Shown here: one piece after another, positions 1-6,257 of the stretch
How the letters are laid out: every line of letters starts with the position of its first letter
Position numbering within the stretch: the stretch's first letter is position 1
Source: Clostridiales bacterium
GTDB taxonomy: Bacteria; Bacillota; Clostridia; Christensenellales; Christensenellaceae
Assembly (NCBI GenBank): GCA_019420265.1
Contig: JAHZHM010000002.1
Span: 285-12,039 of the forward strand
Direction: 5' to 3'
Length of the DNA stretch: 11,755 nucleotides
Notes under the pieces: generated by a model
Databases searched by the model: none
Told to the model about the DNA's origin: nothing
What the model saw: only the letters and a program-made list of their open reading frames with translations
Translations under genes and position numbers: made by a program

Positions 1-600
1 CTCAAGCTGCTGCACCCGTTCATGCCCTTCATCACAGAAGAGATCTATGTCGAACTGCTGGAGGCGGGCGAGAGCATCATGATCTCGGATTGGCCCAAGT
101 ATCAGGAGCAGTATGAATTTGCAGAGCAGGAGCAGAGCATGCTGGCGATTATGGAGGTCGTCCGCAGCGTGCGCAATACCCGGGCCGAGATGAATGTGCC
201 GCCGGCAAAGAAGGCGAAAATTCTCATCAGCACGGCGCAGGCGGAGATCGTCCGCCAGACGGAAAACTATCTGCTCAAGCTGGCGAACGCCAGCGAGGTT
301 CAGATCCTTCCGGCAGGCGCCAGCGAGCCGGAGAACTGCGCGGCGGCCATCGTGGGCTTGGGGCAGGTTTATCTGCCGCTGGGCGATCTCATCGATGTGG
401 AAAAAGAGCTGGCGCGCCTGCAAAAGGAGCAGAAGAGCCTGGAGGGCGAGATTGCCCGCTGCAATGGCAAGCTGCAAAACCAGGGCTTTTTGGCAAAGGC
501 GCCGGAGAAGGTCGTCCAGGAAGAGAAGGACAAACTGGCAAAATATGCCGAGATGCTGGAGCGCGTCAGCGCGCGCCTGGAATCGCTGAAAGCACTATAG
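1..600 (+). CDS. valS: Valine--tRNA ligase, C-terminal part (5' truncated by window)
   Basis: This is the last 199 residues of valyl-tRNA synthetase, which charges tRNA-Val in the cytoplasm; the reading frame is open from base 1. Residues 4-16 (LHPFMPFITEEIY) match the conserved start of the class I anticodon-binding helical domain. Residues 55-70 (RSVRNTRAEMNVPPAK) are the usual ValRS segment that follows. Residues 131-199 are charged and heptad-like (EKELARLQKEQKSLEGE...), the C-terminal coiled-coil arm that contacts tRNA in this family, and contain the typical FLAKAPEKVV stretch. The stop is TAG at 598-600. folC starts 16 bases downstream, as in the valS-folC arrangement common in Firmicutes. 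No upstream control is visible because the gene begins outside the window. The identification is close to certain. Confidence 0.97.
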   Translation, partial: LKLLHPFMPFITEEIYVELLEAGESIMISDWPKYQEQYEFAEQEQSMLAIMEVVRSVRNTRAEMNVPPAKKAKILISTAQAEIVRQTENYLLKLANASEVQILPAGASEPENCAAAIVGLGQVYLPLGDLIDVEKELARLQKEQKSLEGEIARCNGKLQNQGFLAKAPEKVVQEEKDKLAKYAEMLERVSARLESLKAL

Positions 601-616
601 GCTGAGAGGAAGAAAA

Positions 617-1720
617 ATGCGGAAAATTCAGGTTGTAGGGACGAATGGAAAAGGCTCTGTCTGCACCTATCTCGCCAATATCCTAACGGCGGCGGGATAT
701 AAGACCGGGCTGTATACTTCCCCGCATGTGCAGAAAAAAGAAGAGCGCATTGCCATCGACGGCGTGCAGATTTCCCAGCAGGAGTTCGATCGCCTGCTGG
801 GCGGCAAGGAGCCGGAAAAGCATGTGTTTTTGCGCTATACAGAGGCCTGCATGCAGTATTTTGAAGAGCAGGGCGTGGAAATTGCCGTGCTGGAGACTGG
901 GCTGGGCGGCCGGCTGGATCCGGTCAGCCGTTATAAAATGGATGAGACGGTCATCACCACCATTGATCTAGATCATATGGAAGTGCTGGGCGATACCATC
1001 GAGCAGATCACCATGGAAAAGTGCGCGACCATTGGCTATCAGGGCTATGTCGTCTCCATGCCGCAGCAGCCGAGTGTGCGCAAAATTATCGAGGTAACCA
1101 GTCAGCTGCAAAATGCCCGGCTCATCTTTTCGGAGCCGGAGGAGATCCTCTGGCATGAGGACGGCACTTTCGATTACCAGGAATACACCGGCCTGGAGAC
1201 GAAGATGTTAGGGAAAATGCAGCCCCTGAACGCGGCGACGGCAGCCATTGCTGCCCGGGCGCTCTCACATGTGGGCATCTTCATCACGCCGGAGCATGTG
1301 CGCCAGGGCATCGCGAATACCGCGATTCTGGCGCGCCAGCAGTATCTGAAGGAGCAGGATATGCTCGTCGACGGCGCGCATAACGAAGGCGCGCTGCGGG
1401 AGCTCTGGGCGACGCTGGATGCGCAGTTTGCGGATAGAAAGCTGGTGCTGCTGGCTGCGGCTATGGCGGAAAAGGATGTCTCGGTTCTAATCCGGATGGC
1501 GCAAAAGCGCGGTGCGCAGGTGGTGGCGACGCAGGTGCAGGATCCTCGGGCGCGCAGTGCGCAGAGCCTTGCGGCGCTGTTCCCCGGCGGCCAGGCGCAA
1601 CCGGATTTATCCGCGGCGCTGGAACTGGCGCGGCGCAAGGCGAAAGAGAGCGGAGCGCTGCTGGTCGTAGCCGGCTCGTTCTATCTGGCCGGCGAAGTGC
1701 TGGATCGCGTGGGCATATAA
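617..1720 (+). CDS. folC: Folylpolyglutamate synthase / dihydrofolate synthase, N-terminally short
   Basis: This protein of the Mur-ligase superfamily is expected to add glutamate to folates, or to make dihydrofolate from dihydropteroate, using ATP. Motifs in order: P-loop GTNGKGS at residues 8-14, TSPH at 34-37, ETGLGGRLD at 93-101, LDHMEVLGDT at 118-127 with the following EK (Lys135, probably the carbamylated lysine of the family), MQPLNAATA at 201-209, DGAHN at 252-256, and AGSFYLAGE at 352-360. It has 367 residues against roughly 420-430 usually. The N-terminal 35-45 residues that normally precede the P-loop are missing. They cannot be added upstream, because only 16 bases separate it from valS and the same frame is closed at 587-589. 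The start ATG at 617 has AGAGGA at 605-610. The usual PGR motif before DGAHN is not recognisable, and DGAHNP reads DGAHNE. It is probably cotranscribed with valS. FolC family is near certain; full bifunctional activity is not. Confidence 0.9.
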   Translation: MRKIQVVGTNGKGSVCTYLANILTAAGYKTGLYTSPHVQKKEERIAIDGVQISQQEFDRLLGGKEPEKHVFLRYTEACMQYFEEQGVEIAVLETGLGGRLDPVSRYKMDETVITTIDLDHMEVLGDTIEQITMEKCATIGYQGYVVSMPQQPSVRKIIEVTSQLQNARLIFSEPEEILWHEDGTFDYQEYTGLETKMLGKMQPLNAATAAIAARALSHVGIFITPEHVRQGIANTAILARQQYLKEQDMLVDGAHNEGALRELWATLDAQFADRKLVLLAAAMAEKDVSVLIRMAQKRGAQVVATQVQDPRARSAQSLAALFPGGQAQPDLSAALELARRKAKESGALLVVAGSFYLAGEVLDRVGI

Positions 1721-1721
1721 A

Positions 1722-1758
1722 CACAAAAAAGGAGCGAATCTTCGCTCCTTTTTTTGTG
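1722..1758. terminator. Bidirectional intrinsic terminator between folC and the esterase gene
   Basis: Near-perfect inverted repeat: arms at 1722-1738 and 1741-1758 with GGAGCGAA/TTCGCTCC cores, flanked by A6 on the left and T7 on the right. The T-run serves folC on the + strand and the A-run serves the convergent minus-strand esterase gene, which stops at 1851. Confidence 0.92.
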
Positions 1759-1850
1759 CCGCAAAAGCGCAAGGCGCGGCCGTGCTAAAACTCTGCGTTA
1801 TTCTATAAGAAAGAAGTTTTGCCTTCTCCGTCGATAGATTCCAATGCTCC

Positions 1851-2801
1851 CTATTTTTTGCGGCAAATCCACGCGGTGGATGCGTCCATAGCAGTGCGGC
1901 AGGCGTTGGTCTGGTCCAGCGCATTCAGCATCACGAAATCGTGAATGGTTCCCTGTATCCGCATGGCGGTTACATCCACACCGGCGCGCCGGAGTTTTTC
2001 CCCAAAGGCTTCCCCCTCACTGCGCAGCACATCCGCCTGCCCATTTATGATCATAGTCGGGGGAAAGTGCTTCAGGCAATTCATGCCCGCCCGGAGAGGG
2101 GAGGCGGTGATCTGGTTTCGATCCGCCATGGAAGCGGTATACTGGCACCAAAACCATCTCATCCCATCCCGATAAAGGTAGTAATTCACGGCGAACTGGC
2201 GATAGCTGGGTGTATCGAAGCAGGCATTTGTTACCGGATAATACAGGAGCAGCTGATCGGGGTTTGGGCCATGGCGCATCGCCGACATAAGAATCATGGC
2301 GATGGCCATATTTCCGCCCACGCTATCGCCTGCGACTACGAGCGCGGGGCAGCTAGCTGCGGGAACTCGATCTCGGAGAATTTCCTTGAGATGAGAAAGA
2401 AGAAAATAGCATTGCTCGATCGCCGTCGGATACTTTGCCTCTGGAGCGCGGCTGTATTCCGGAAATACGACCAGCGAATTTGTCCTTGCCGAAAGCTCAC
2501 GGACGAGCTTTTCATGCGTATGAAAACTGCCGAACACCCAGCCGGCGCCGTGAATATAGAATATAATATTTTGGATCTCTCCGCCCGCGGGGGCGACAAA
2601 ATATACCGGCACTTTGCCCCAGATTCCAGTGTGGATATCAGCCGAAGAGATGTCTGCGGGATACTGATATACCGGTGCATCTTGCATTTTTTCCAGCAAT
2701 GCTCTGCCTTGCTCGGGCGGCAGCTGGAAGATCAGCGGGGGCACGGCGCTTTGATTACAGACGGCCTCTGCAGCCGGCTCCAGCGGAACACATCGTCTCA
2801 T
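1851..2801 (-). CDS. Alpha/beta hydrolase, HSL-type (family IV) esterase/lipase
   Basis: A 316-residue alpha/beta hydrolase of the hormone-sensitive-lipase group, expected to hydrolyse carboxylic esters of short acyl chains in the cytoplasm; no signal peptide is seen. HGAGW at residues 84-88 is the oxyanion-hole motif (usually HGGGW). GDSVGGN at 158-164 carries the nucleophile Ser160 (usually GDSAGGN). Asp257 in INGQADVLRSEG and His287 in GTIHDF complete the triad, so the full catalytic set is present at the usual spacing. EYSRAPEAKYPTAIEQ at 115-130 is the family's conserved block after the oxyanion region. The length matches the family. The start ATG at 2799-2801 is preceded on the minus strand by GGGAG at a normal distance. 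It stands alone, convergent with folC, and probably uses the terminator at 1722-1758. The substrate cannot be told from sequence. Confidence 0.88.
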   Translation of the reverse strand: MRRCVPLEPAAEAVCNQSAVPPLIFQLPPEQGRALLEKMQDAPVYQYPADISSADIHTGIWGKVPVYFVAPAGGEIQNIIFYIHGAGWVFGSFHTHEKLVRELSARTNSLVVFPEYSRAPEAKYPTAIEQCYFLLSHLKEILRDRVPAASCPALVVAGDSVGGNMAIAMILMSAMRHGPNPDQLLLYYPVTNACFDTPSYRQFAVNYYLYRDGMRWFWCQYTASMADRNQITASPLRAGMNCLKHFPPTMIINGQADVLRSEGEAFGEKLRRAGVDVTAMRIQGTIHDFVMLNALDQTNACRTAMDASTAWICRKK

Positions 2802-3281
2802 ATAAACTCTCCCTCTATGCGAATATTGGCCATTGGTATTATCCTATGCGGCTTTTGAGCTTTTGTGTATGAGTGGTGCATATGGTTTTGAACATTTCAG
2901 CTCCCGCGAACTACAGAGGAAAAGAAAAAGCACCATTGAAATTGCGCTTTCAATGGTGTCTTGAATGGGATAATATGTGATTCAGGCACGCACCCGTGAA
3001 AAAGGGATAGGCAAGCGAAGGGGAAAAGGGCGCAGAACGGGCGACCATTTTTCGAGTGTGCCGCTATGCTTTTTCGCGGCAGGGAGCGATGACGGCGCAA
3101 TACCTTCTGCCATCGAGAGGCCCATTGTGATAGGCTTGGAAGGGGCAGGCGGCCTACCTGAAAAAGCTGGCAGGCCCCTTCCGTGATGCAGCGCCTGGAA
3201 GGCCCAGCTATGTGTGCTTGCCGCATAAGGCGATGCAAGGCGCTGCCAATAAAAAAACACCCACAATGGGTGTTTTTTTAT
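2802..3281. other. 480-base intergenic stretch, structured, no convincing protein gene
   Basis: Short open frames exist on both strands, but none has a good Shine-Dalgarno site or recognisable domain. The content is hairpins: a minus-strand terminator at 2931-2958, a hairpin TGCCGC/GCGGCA (minus strand) around 3058-3080, a 9-bp stem GGAAGGGGC/GCCCCTTCC around 3138-3182, and the tRNA-Gln terminator from 3242. I did not recognise RNase P RNA, tmRNA, SRP RNA or 6S RNA from their conserved blocks. An untyped minus-strand RNA of about 280 nt between the two terminators is possible. Confidence 0.5.
2931..2958 (-). terminator. Intrinsic terminator, minus strand
   Basis: An 11-bp perfect stem (CACCATTGAAA / TTTCAATGGTG) with a 6-base loop. 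Read on the minus strand it is followed by CTTTTTCTTTTCC. No protein gene on the minus strand ends just upstream of it, so it ends either a non-coding transcript or tRNA read-through. Confidence 0.75.
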
Positions 3282-3288
3282 TGGCAGC
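3242..3288 (-). terminator. Terminator of the tRNA transcript; 22-bp perfect inverted repeat
   Basis: Arms at 3242-3263 and 3267-3288 with a CAA centre. The core is ACACCCA/TGGGTGT with seven A and seven T, so it works as a rho-independent terminator just after tRNA-Gln on the minus strand. The arms extend through the tRNA CCA, the discriminator base and three bases of the acceptor stem. Confidence 0.9.
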
Positions 3289-3355
3289 CGAACTAGGATT
3301 CGAACCTAGACAATACGAGTCAGAGTCGTAGGTGCTACCGTTACACAATTCGGCT
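3282..3355 (-). tRNA. tRNA-Gln (anticodon CTG)
   Basis: The minus strand folds as a complete cloverleaf. The acceptor is AGCCGAA/TTCGGCT (5' end at 3355), the D arm is GTGT/GCAC, and the anticodon stem is TACGA/TCGTA with loop CTCTGAC, giving anticodon CTG (+ strand 3321-3323). The T arm is CTAGG/CCTAG with loop TTCGAAT, the discriminator is G at 3285, and CCA is encoded at 3282-3284. The body is 71 bases plus CCA. It reads CAG codons for glutamine. It lies 192 bases downstream of tRNA-Val and has no clear promoter of its own, so it may be cotranscribed with it. Confidence 0.98.
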
Positions 3356-3547
3356 TTATTTGATTTTGAAAAATGACCCCCGGAGGTGTCGTCTGCCCCT
3401 TTTTGTAACCCGCCATAGGCAGGTGGGTAATCTGCCGCAGCCTTTGTGCTTCCAAAATAAATTCTGGCCTGCATTCCCAGCCGACGGACGCAAAAACCCT
3501 TTTACAAAGTGTGGGTCAAAAATGGAACATAACCAGCACCCCAGGTT

Positions 3548-3624
3548 TGGTGGGATTAATTGGGCTCGAACCAACGACCTCTACGATGTCAACGTAGCGC
3601 TCTGACCAACTGAGCTATAATCCC
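3548..3624 (-). tRNA. tRNA-Val (anticodon GAC)
   Basis: The minus strand gives a full cloverleaf. The acceptor is GGGATTA/TAATCCC (5' end at 3624), the D loop contains AGTTGGT, and the anticodon stem is CTACG/CGTAG with loop TTGACAT, giving anticodon GAC (+ strand 3588-3590). The T loop is TTCGAGC, the discriminator is A, and CCA is encoded at 3548-3550. It reads GUC and GUU codons for valine. The stretch 3356-3547 between the two tRNAs holds no gene or terminator that I can identify. Confidence 0.98.
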
Positions 3625-3638
3625 GCGTAGCATTATCT

Positions 3639-3666
3639 ATTATACACGAGATTTTTTATTTTTCAA
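3639..3666 (-). promoter_or_regulatory. Sigma-A type promoter for tRNA-Val(-Gln)
   Basis: On the minus strand, -35 TTGAAA (+ strand 3661-3666), a 16-base spacer and a perfect -10 TATAAT (3639-3644) sit 15 bases upstream of the tRNA-Val 5' end. The -35 box lies in the last codons of the QueG-like gene. Confidence 0.85.
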
Positions 3667-4363
3667 GGTTTTTCTGAAATTTTTCCTCCCATATTTTTTG
3701 GCATACCGACATGCAGATGCCGCAAACTGCCCCGCGGCCAATCATCTGGAAACTTTTCTTCATATATTCACTGCAGCACTTAGCATCGAAAAAATCCTCC
3801 CGCGGCATCCCGGGCGCGTATTCCCGCCCGGAAATGGCCCCGGCTGGGCAGGCCGAAACGCAGGCATGGCAGCTCCCGCAGCCCGCATCTTCCTGCCGGA
3901 ACGAGCGCTCTTCGCAGACGGGGCAGTCCGTCAGAACCGTCGCCAGGCGCACGGCAGGGCCGAAATCTTTGGAGATAAAAAGCGCGTGGCGGCCGATGCG
4001 GCCCAGCCCGGCCTCTGCCGCCACCAGCTTATGCGAGATAAGAGCGGCAATGCGGCTTCTGTCCACCGTCTGCGAGGCGGGCACGGCGATGGCCTGGTAT
4101 CCCGCCTCTTGCAGCATAGAGACGGCGAGAAACGTGCAGCGATCCAGCATGGCGTTGAGCGTGCGGTAGTTGTGAAAATAAGTGTGGCTGGGCGCCTTGT
4201 CCTGCGCGATTTGCGCGACGATTGCCCGGGAAAGCCGCATTTCCACGCAAATGCCAAAAGGCAGGGATTGCAAATTTTCCGGCAAAAAATTTTTGATATA
4301 TGCCGCGCCCACGGCGTCTGCGCCTTCGTAGCGCAGTCTTTGGCGAATCTGCTCCAGCATCAT
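3656..4363 (-). CDS. QueG-like double [4Fe-4S] cluster protein
   Basis: A 235-residue iron-sulfur protein related to the C-terminal half of epoxyqueuosine reductase and to stand-alone '4Fe-4S double cluster binding' proteins. GLGRIGRHALFISKDFGPAVRLATVLTD at residues 119-146 is the family hallmark. Cys162, 165, 168 and 172 (CxxCxxCxxxCP) form a ferredoxin-type site. Cys214, 217 and 221 with an earlier cysteine (Cys197 or Cys147/150) can hold the second cluster. It is much shorter than true QueG (about 350-380 residues), so a role in queuosine synthesis is not assured; an electron-transfer or reductase role is the safer reading. Two ATGs lie in tandem at 4361-4363 and 4358-4360. GGAGGGA (+ strand 4369-4375) is 5 or 8 bases away, so either could be used. 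It is divergent from the DUF4364 gene. Confidence 0.84.
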   Translation of the reverse strand: MMLEQIRQRLRYEGADAVGAAYIKNFLPENLQSLPFGICVEMRLSRAIVAQIAQDKAPSHTYFHNYRTLNAMLDRCTFLAVSMLQEAGYQAIAVPASQTVDRSRIAALISHKLVAAEAGLGRIGRHALFISKDFGPAVRLATVLTDCPVCEERSFRQEDAGCGSCHACVSACPAGAISGREYAPGMPREDFFDAKCCSEYMKKSFQMIGRGAVCGICMSVCQKIWEEKFQKNLEK

Positions 4364-4376
4364 GCTCTTCCCTCCG

Positions 4377-4405
4377 TTGATCCCAAAAACTATCTATGGT
4401 AAAAT
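4377..4405 (+). promoter_or_regulatory. Sigma-A type promoter for the DUF4364 gene
   Basis: -35 TTGATC at 4377-4382, an exact 17-base spacer and -10 TAAAAT at 4400-4405. Transcription would begin around 4411-4413, at or next to the ATG at 4412, with no room for a ribosome-binding site. Confidence 0.75.
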
Positions 4406-4411
4406 CATATC

Positions 4412-4936
4412 ATGGAAACGCAAAAAAGCAAAATTGCAGTGAATAAGCTGCTGATTCTCTATATTTTGGAATGTGCCGAGTGCCGGGTTTCGGATATGCG
4501 GCTCATTTTGGCCTGCGGCGAGCTGGCCCTGATGGATTACTTCGATCTCAATTCCGCCCTGCACGATCTGGTGGAAAATCACCTGGCCGAGCAGAGCGAT
4601 TCGGTCAACGGCACGTTCTATACCATCTCGGACATCGGCAAAACGACGCTGGATTTCTTCCGCAAAGAGCTGCTCTATTCCCAGCGCACCAAAATCGAGC
4701 AGTACTGCAAAAAGCACCGGGAGGATATCCGCCTGGATTCCCAGCTCTATACGGATTATATGCGCATTTCGGACGAGCAGTATCGCGTCAACCTGCGGCT
4801 GCTGGAAAACGACATCACGGTTTTAGAGGTCAGCTTTTTCGCGGCCAGCAAGGAAGAGGCGGATCGCTATTGCAAGAAATGGCGGGAAAATGCGCTGGCC
4901 GTTTATGCAAAAACCTTTGAGGCGCTGCTGGATTAA
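4412..4936 (+). CDS. DUF4364 family protein (winged-helix type)
   Basis: A 174-residue protein that I recognise as DUF4364, a clostridial family of unknown function with an N-terminal winged-helix-like fold. Supporting features are NKLLILYIL at residues 11-19, the MDYFDLNSALHDLVENHL block at 41-58, TFYTISDIGKTTLDFF at 68-83 (like the wing of PadR/MarR-type domains), and a C-terminal half with YRVNLRLLENDITVLEV at 124-140 and CKKWRENA at 154-161. The length matches the family. The start ATG at 4412 gives the family's normal N-terminus, but no Shine-Dalgarno site precedes it and the predicted transcription start coincides with it, so the message looks leaderless. It is followed by a strong hairpin at 4948. 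A DNA-binding role is plausible but not shown. Confidence 0.82.
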   Translation: METQKSKIAVNKLLILYILECAECRVSDMRLILACGELALMDYFDLNSALHDLVENHLAEQSDSVNGTFYTISDIGKTTLDFFRKELLYSQRTKIEQYCKKHREDIRLDSQLYTDYMRISDEQYRVNLRLLENDITVLEVSFFAASKEEADRYCKKWRENALAVYAKTFEALLD

Positions 4937-4947
4937 AAAACCTTTTG

Positions 4948-4980
4948 GCCGCTTTGCCCGGGCAAAGCGGCTTTCTTTAT
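4948..4980 (+). terminator. Intrinsic terminator after the DUF4364 gene
   Basis: A perfect 24-base palindrome at 4948-4971 (GCCGCTTTGCCC and its complement) followed by TTTCTTTATT. It lies only 27 bases before the next start codon, so it separates the DUF4364 and kinase genes or makes a partial stop inside an operon. Confidence 0.85.
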
Positions 4981-4997
4981 TCTGCATAGGAGGAAGG

Positions 4998-5498
4998 ATG
5001 GAAAAAGTCATTGTGATCGGAAGCCCCGGGGCCGGCAAAAGCACTTTCGCCCGGAAATTGAGAGACCAGACAGCTCTGCCGCTATACTATCTGGATATGA
5101 TTTGGCATAAGAGCGATGGCAGCAATATCTCTCGGGAACAGTTTGCCGCAAAATTGGCGGAGATAATACAAAAGAAGCGCTGGATCATCGATGGCAACTA
5201 TGCGCATACGCTGGAAATGCGCCTGAGGGCCTGCGATACCGTTTTCCTGCTGGACTACCCACTAGAGCTCTGCCTGGCCGGCGCGGCGGCACGCATCGGC
5301 AAAAAGCGGGAGGATATGCCCTGGGTGGAGCAGGAGTTCGATGCAGAGTTTAGGCAGTGGATTATCGATTTTCCCAAGGACCAGCTCCCGCAGATCTATG
5401 AGCTGCTGGAACAGTATAAAAACGGCAGAGAGATTTTTATCTTTCATTCCCGCCAGCAGGCAGAGGATTATCTGAAAACGCTGTGCCCAAAAAGATAA
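4998..5498 (+). CDS. P-loop kinase-like protein (FlaR / DNA-topology-modulation type)
   Basis: A 166-residue P-loop NTPase resembling small adenylate-kinase-like proteins annotated as 'topology modulation protein' or FlaR. The Walker A is GSPGAGKST at residues 8-16. LDMIWHK at 32-38, RWIIDGNY at 61-68, ACDTVFLLDYPLELCL at 78-93 and the EFDAEFRQWIIDF block at 113-125 follow in the usual family order. It is probably a cytoplasmic nucleotide- or small-molecule kinase; the substrate is unknown and the DNA-topology label is historical. The frame runs further upstream, but the start at 4998 is chosen because AGGAGG at 4988-4993 precedes it and the P-loop then sits at the normal distance from the N-terminus. 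No separate promoter is obvious in the 26 bases after the preceding terminator, so read-through may supply transcription. Confidence 0.8.
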   Translation: MEKVIVIGSPGAGKSTFARKLRDQTALPLYYLDMIWHKSDGSNISREQFAAKLAEIIQKKRWIIDGNYAHTLEMRLRACDTVFLLDYPLELCLAGAAARIGKKREDMPWVEQEFDAEFRQWIIDFPKDQLPQIYELLEQYKNGREIFIFHSRQQAEDYLKTLCPKR

Positions 5499-5538
5499 AT
5501 ACATTATGTTGGCTGAAAAATGGAAAAAACACGCGAAA

Positions 5539-5568
5539 AGTGTCACTTTTCATCTTCTAAACCCCTCT
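5539..5568 (+). promoter_or_regulatory. Candidate ECF-type promoter or operator upstream of the XRE gene (site 1)
   Basis: AGTGTCACTTTTC at 5539-5551 is identical to site 2 at 6179-6191. The -10 position at 5563-5568 reads CCCTCT followed by TATAT, a weak match to TTGTCT, though TCTTA (5566-5570) aligns with site 2. The box is also the centre of the palindrome GAAAAGTG-T-CACTTTTC (5535-5551), so binding by the XRE protein itself is an alternative. Confidence 0.45.
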
Positions 5569-5591
5569 TATATGATAGAGGGTATTTTTTT
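5562..5591 (+). terminator. Intrinsic terminator, or attenuator in the XRE leader
   Basis: CCCTCT at 5563-5568, loop TATATGAT, AGAGGG at 5577-5582, then T-A-T7. It lies 63 bases after the kinase stop and 80 bases before the XRE start, overlapping the putative -10 region of site 1. Confidence 0.65.
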
Positions 5592-5670
5592 ATGCAAAAA
5601 GGCCGGGAAGACGCTGCATTTGGCCCGGGCGAAATACCCCAACCTGAGGAAAAGAAAGAGGCAAGATAAA

Positions 5671-6063
5671 ATGGCAGAAAAAAATTCATGCAAACTGATC
5701 GGAGAGAATTTGAAGGTTTTGCGCAAAACGCTGGGCATCACGCAGCTGGAAGCTGCGGAGCGAATCGATATCAGCGTCTCTGGATACCGGGAGATTGAGC
5801 GCGGCAATGCAAACCCAACCCTGCGCACCCTGGAGCTCATCGCCAAGGGGCTGGATGTTCCGCCGCTGGCGTTGCTCAAAAACTCCATGGAGGAGGAAAA
5901 AGTGCAGATTACCCGCGCGATTATGCTGCTGGCTATGGCGGTCAGCAAGCTCACTTTGCCCCAGAGAAAGCAATTCCTGGATCAGGTAAATCTATTGGTG
6001 AACTCACTTTCCGAACCGGATGAGTATTTCGAGCCGGCCGAAGAGGAGGCAAGCGAGGCATAG
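5671..6063 (+). CDS. XRE-family helix-turn-helix transcriptional regulator
   Basis: A 130-residue regulator with a Cro/CI-type HTH at about residues 10-64 (IGENLKVLRKTLGITQLEAAERIDISVSGYREIERGNANPTLRTLELIAKGL). It has the usual Q-x-x-A-A recognition layout, the ERG...P turn, and a final helix ending in DVPPLALL. The rest, residues 65-130, is helical and ends in an acidic tail (SEPDEYFEPAEEEASEA); no known ligand domain is seen. The frame is open upstream to 5506, but the start at 5671 is preferred: AGAGG precedes it and the upstream codons would overlap a terminator hairpin. Neighbours are a kinase gene upstream and a small secreted-protein gene downstream. The target is unknown; autoregulation through the palindrome at 5535-5551 is possible. 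Confidence 0.9.
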   Translation: MAEKNSCKLIGENLKVLRKTLGITQLEAAERIDISVSGYREIERGNANPTLRTLELIAKGLDVPPLALLKNSMEEEKVQITRAIMLLAMAVSKLTLPQRKQFLDQVNLLVNSLSEPDEYFEPAEEEASEA

Positions 6064-6178
6064 CCCAGGATTCAGGCACGTTTTTGGGCGGAAGACTGCC
6101 GTTTGCCGCGTCAGGTTTTTTGGGGCAATACAGAGCACGGAAAAATATATGGAAAAATTTTACATTTTTTCCAATGTA

Positions 6179-6208
6179 AGTGTCACTTTTCTTTTCGCTA
6201 AATTGTCT
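6179..6208 (+). promoter_or_regulatory. Candidate ECF-type promoter of the small secreted protein (site 2)
   Basis: AGTGTCA at 6179-6185 and TTGTCT at 6203-6208 are separated by 17 bases. That is the same arrangement as site 3 between the sigma and anti-sigma-like genes. Transcription would begin near 6215, leaving a leader of about 40 bases that contains a short hairpin ACGGG/CCCGT. No good sigma-A -35/-10 pair is seen here. Confidence 0.55.
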
Positions 6209-6257
6209 TAATATACGGGAGATGACCCCGTAAGAATTATTTTGGAGGAAAAGTAAA

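Noticed and set aside
1941..2858. 305-codon open frame on the + strand
   Set aside because: It is antisense to the esterase gene, whose catalytic motifs are all intact; the + strand protein has no recognisable domain and a poor start.
2982..3266. 94-codon minus-strand frame
   Set aside because: It has no ribosome-binding site, overlaps the tRNA terminator and has the Pro/Arg/Ser-rich make-up of a translated non-coding region.
3360..3605. 81-codon + strand frame
   Set aside because: It reads through the tRNA-Val gene in reverse (GINWARTNDLYDVNVAL is a typical tRNA translation), so it is not a gene.
3698..4402. 234-codon open frame on the + strand
   Set aside because: It is antisense to the QueG-like gene with its conserved cysteine motifs and has no protein-family features.
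2981..6080. GATTCAGGCACG present at 2981-2992 and 6069-6080
   Set aside because: A 12-base match in a window of this size is expected by chance several times, and the flanks do not align.
6064..6178. Possible terminator after the XRE gene (GCGG...CCGC near 6089-6110 with T6 further on)
   Set aside because: The stem is broken and the T-run begins several bases after it, so it is too weak to list as a terminator.
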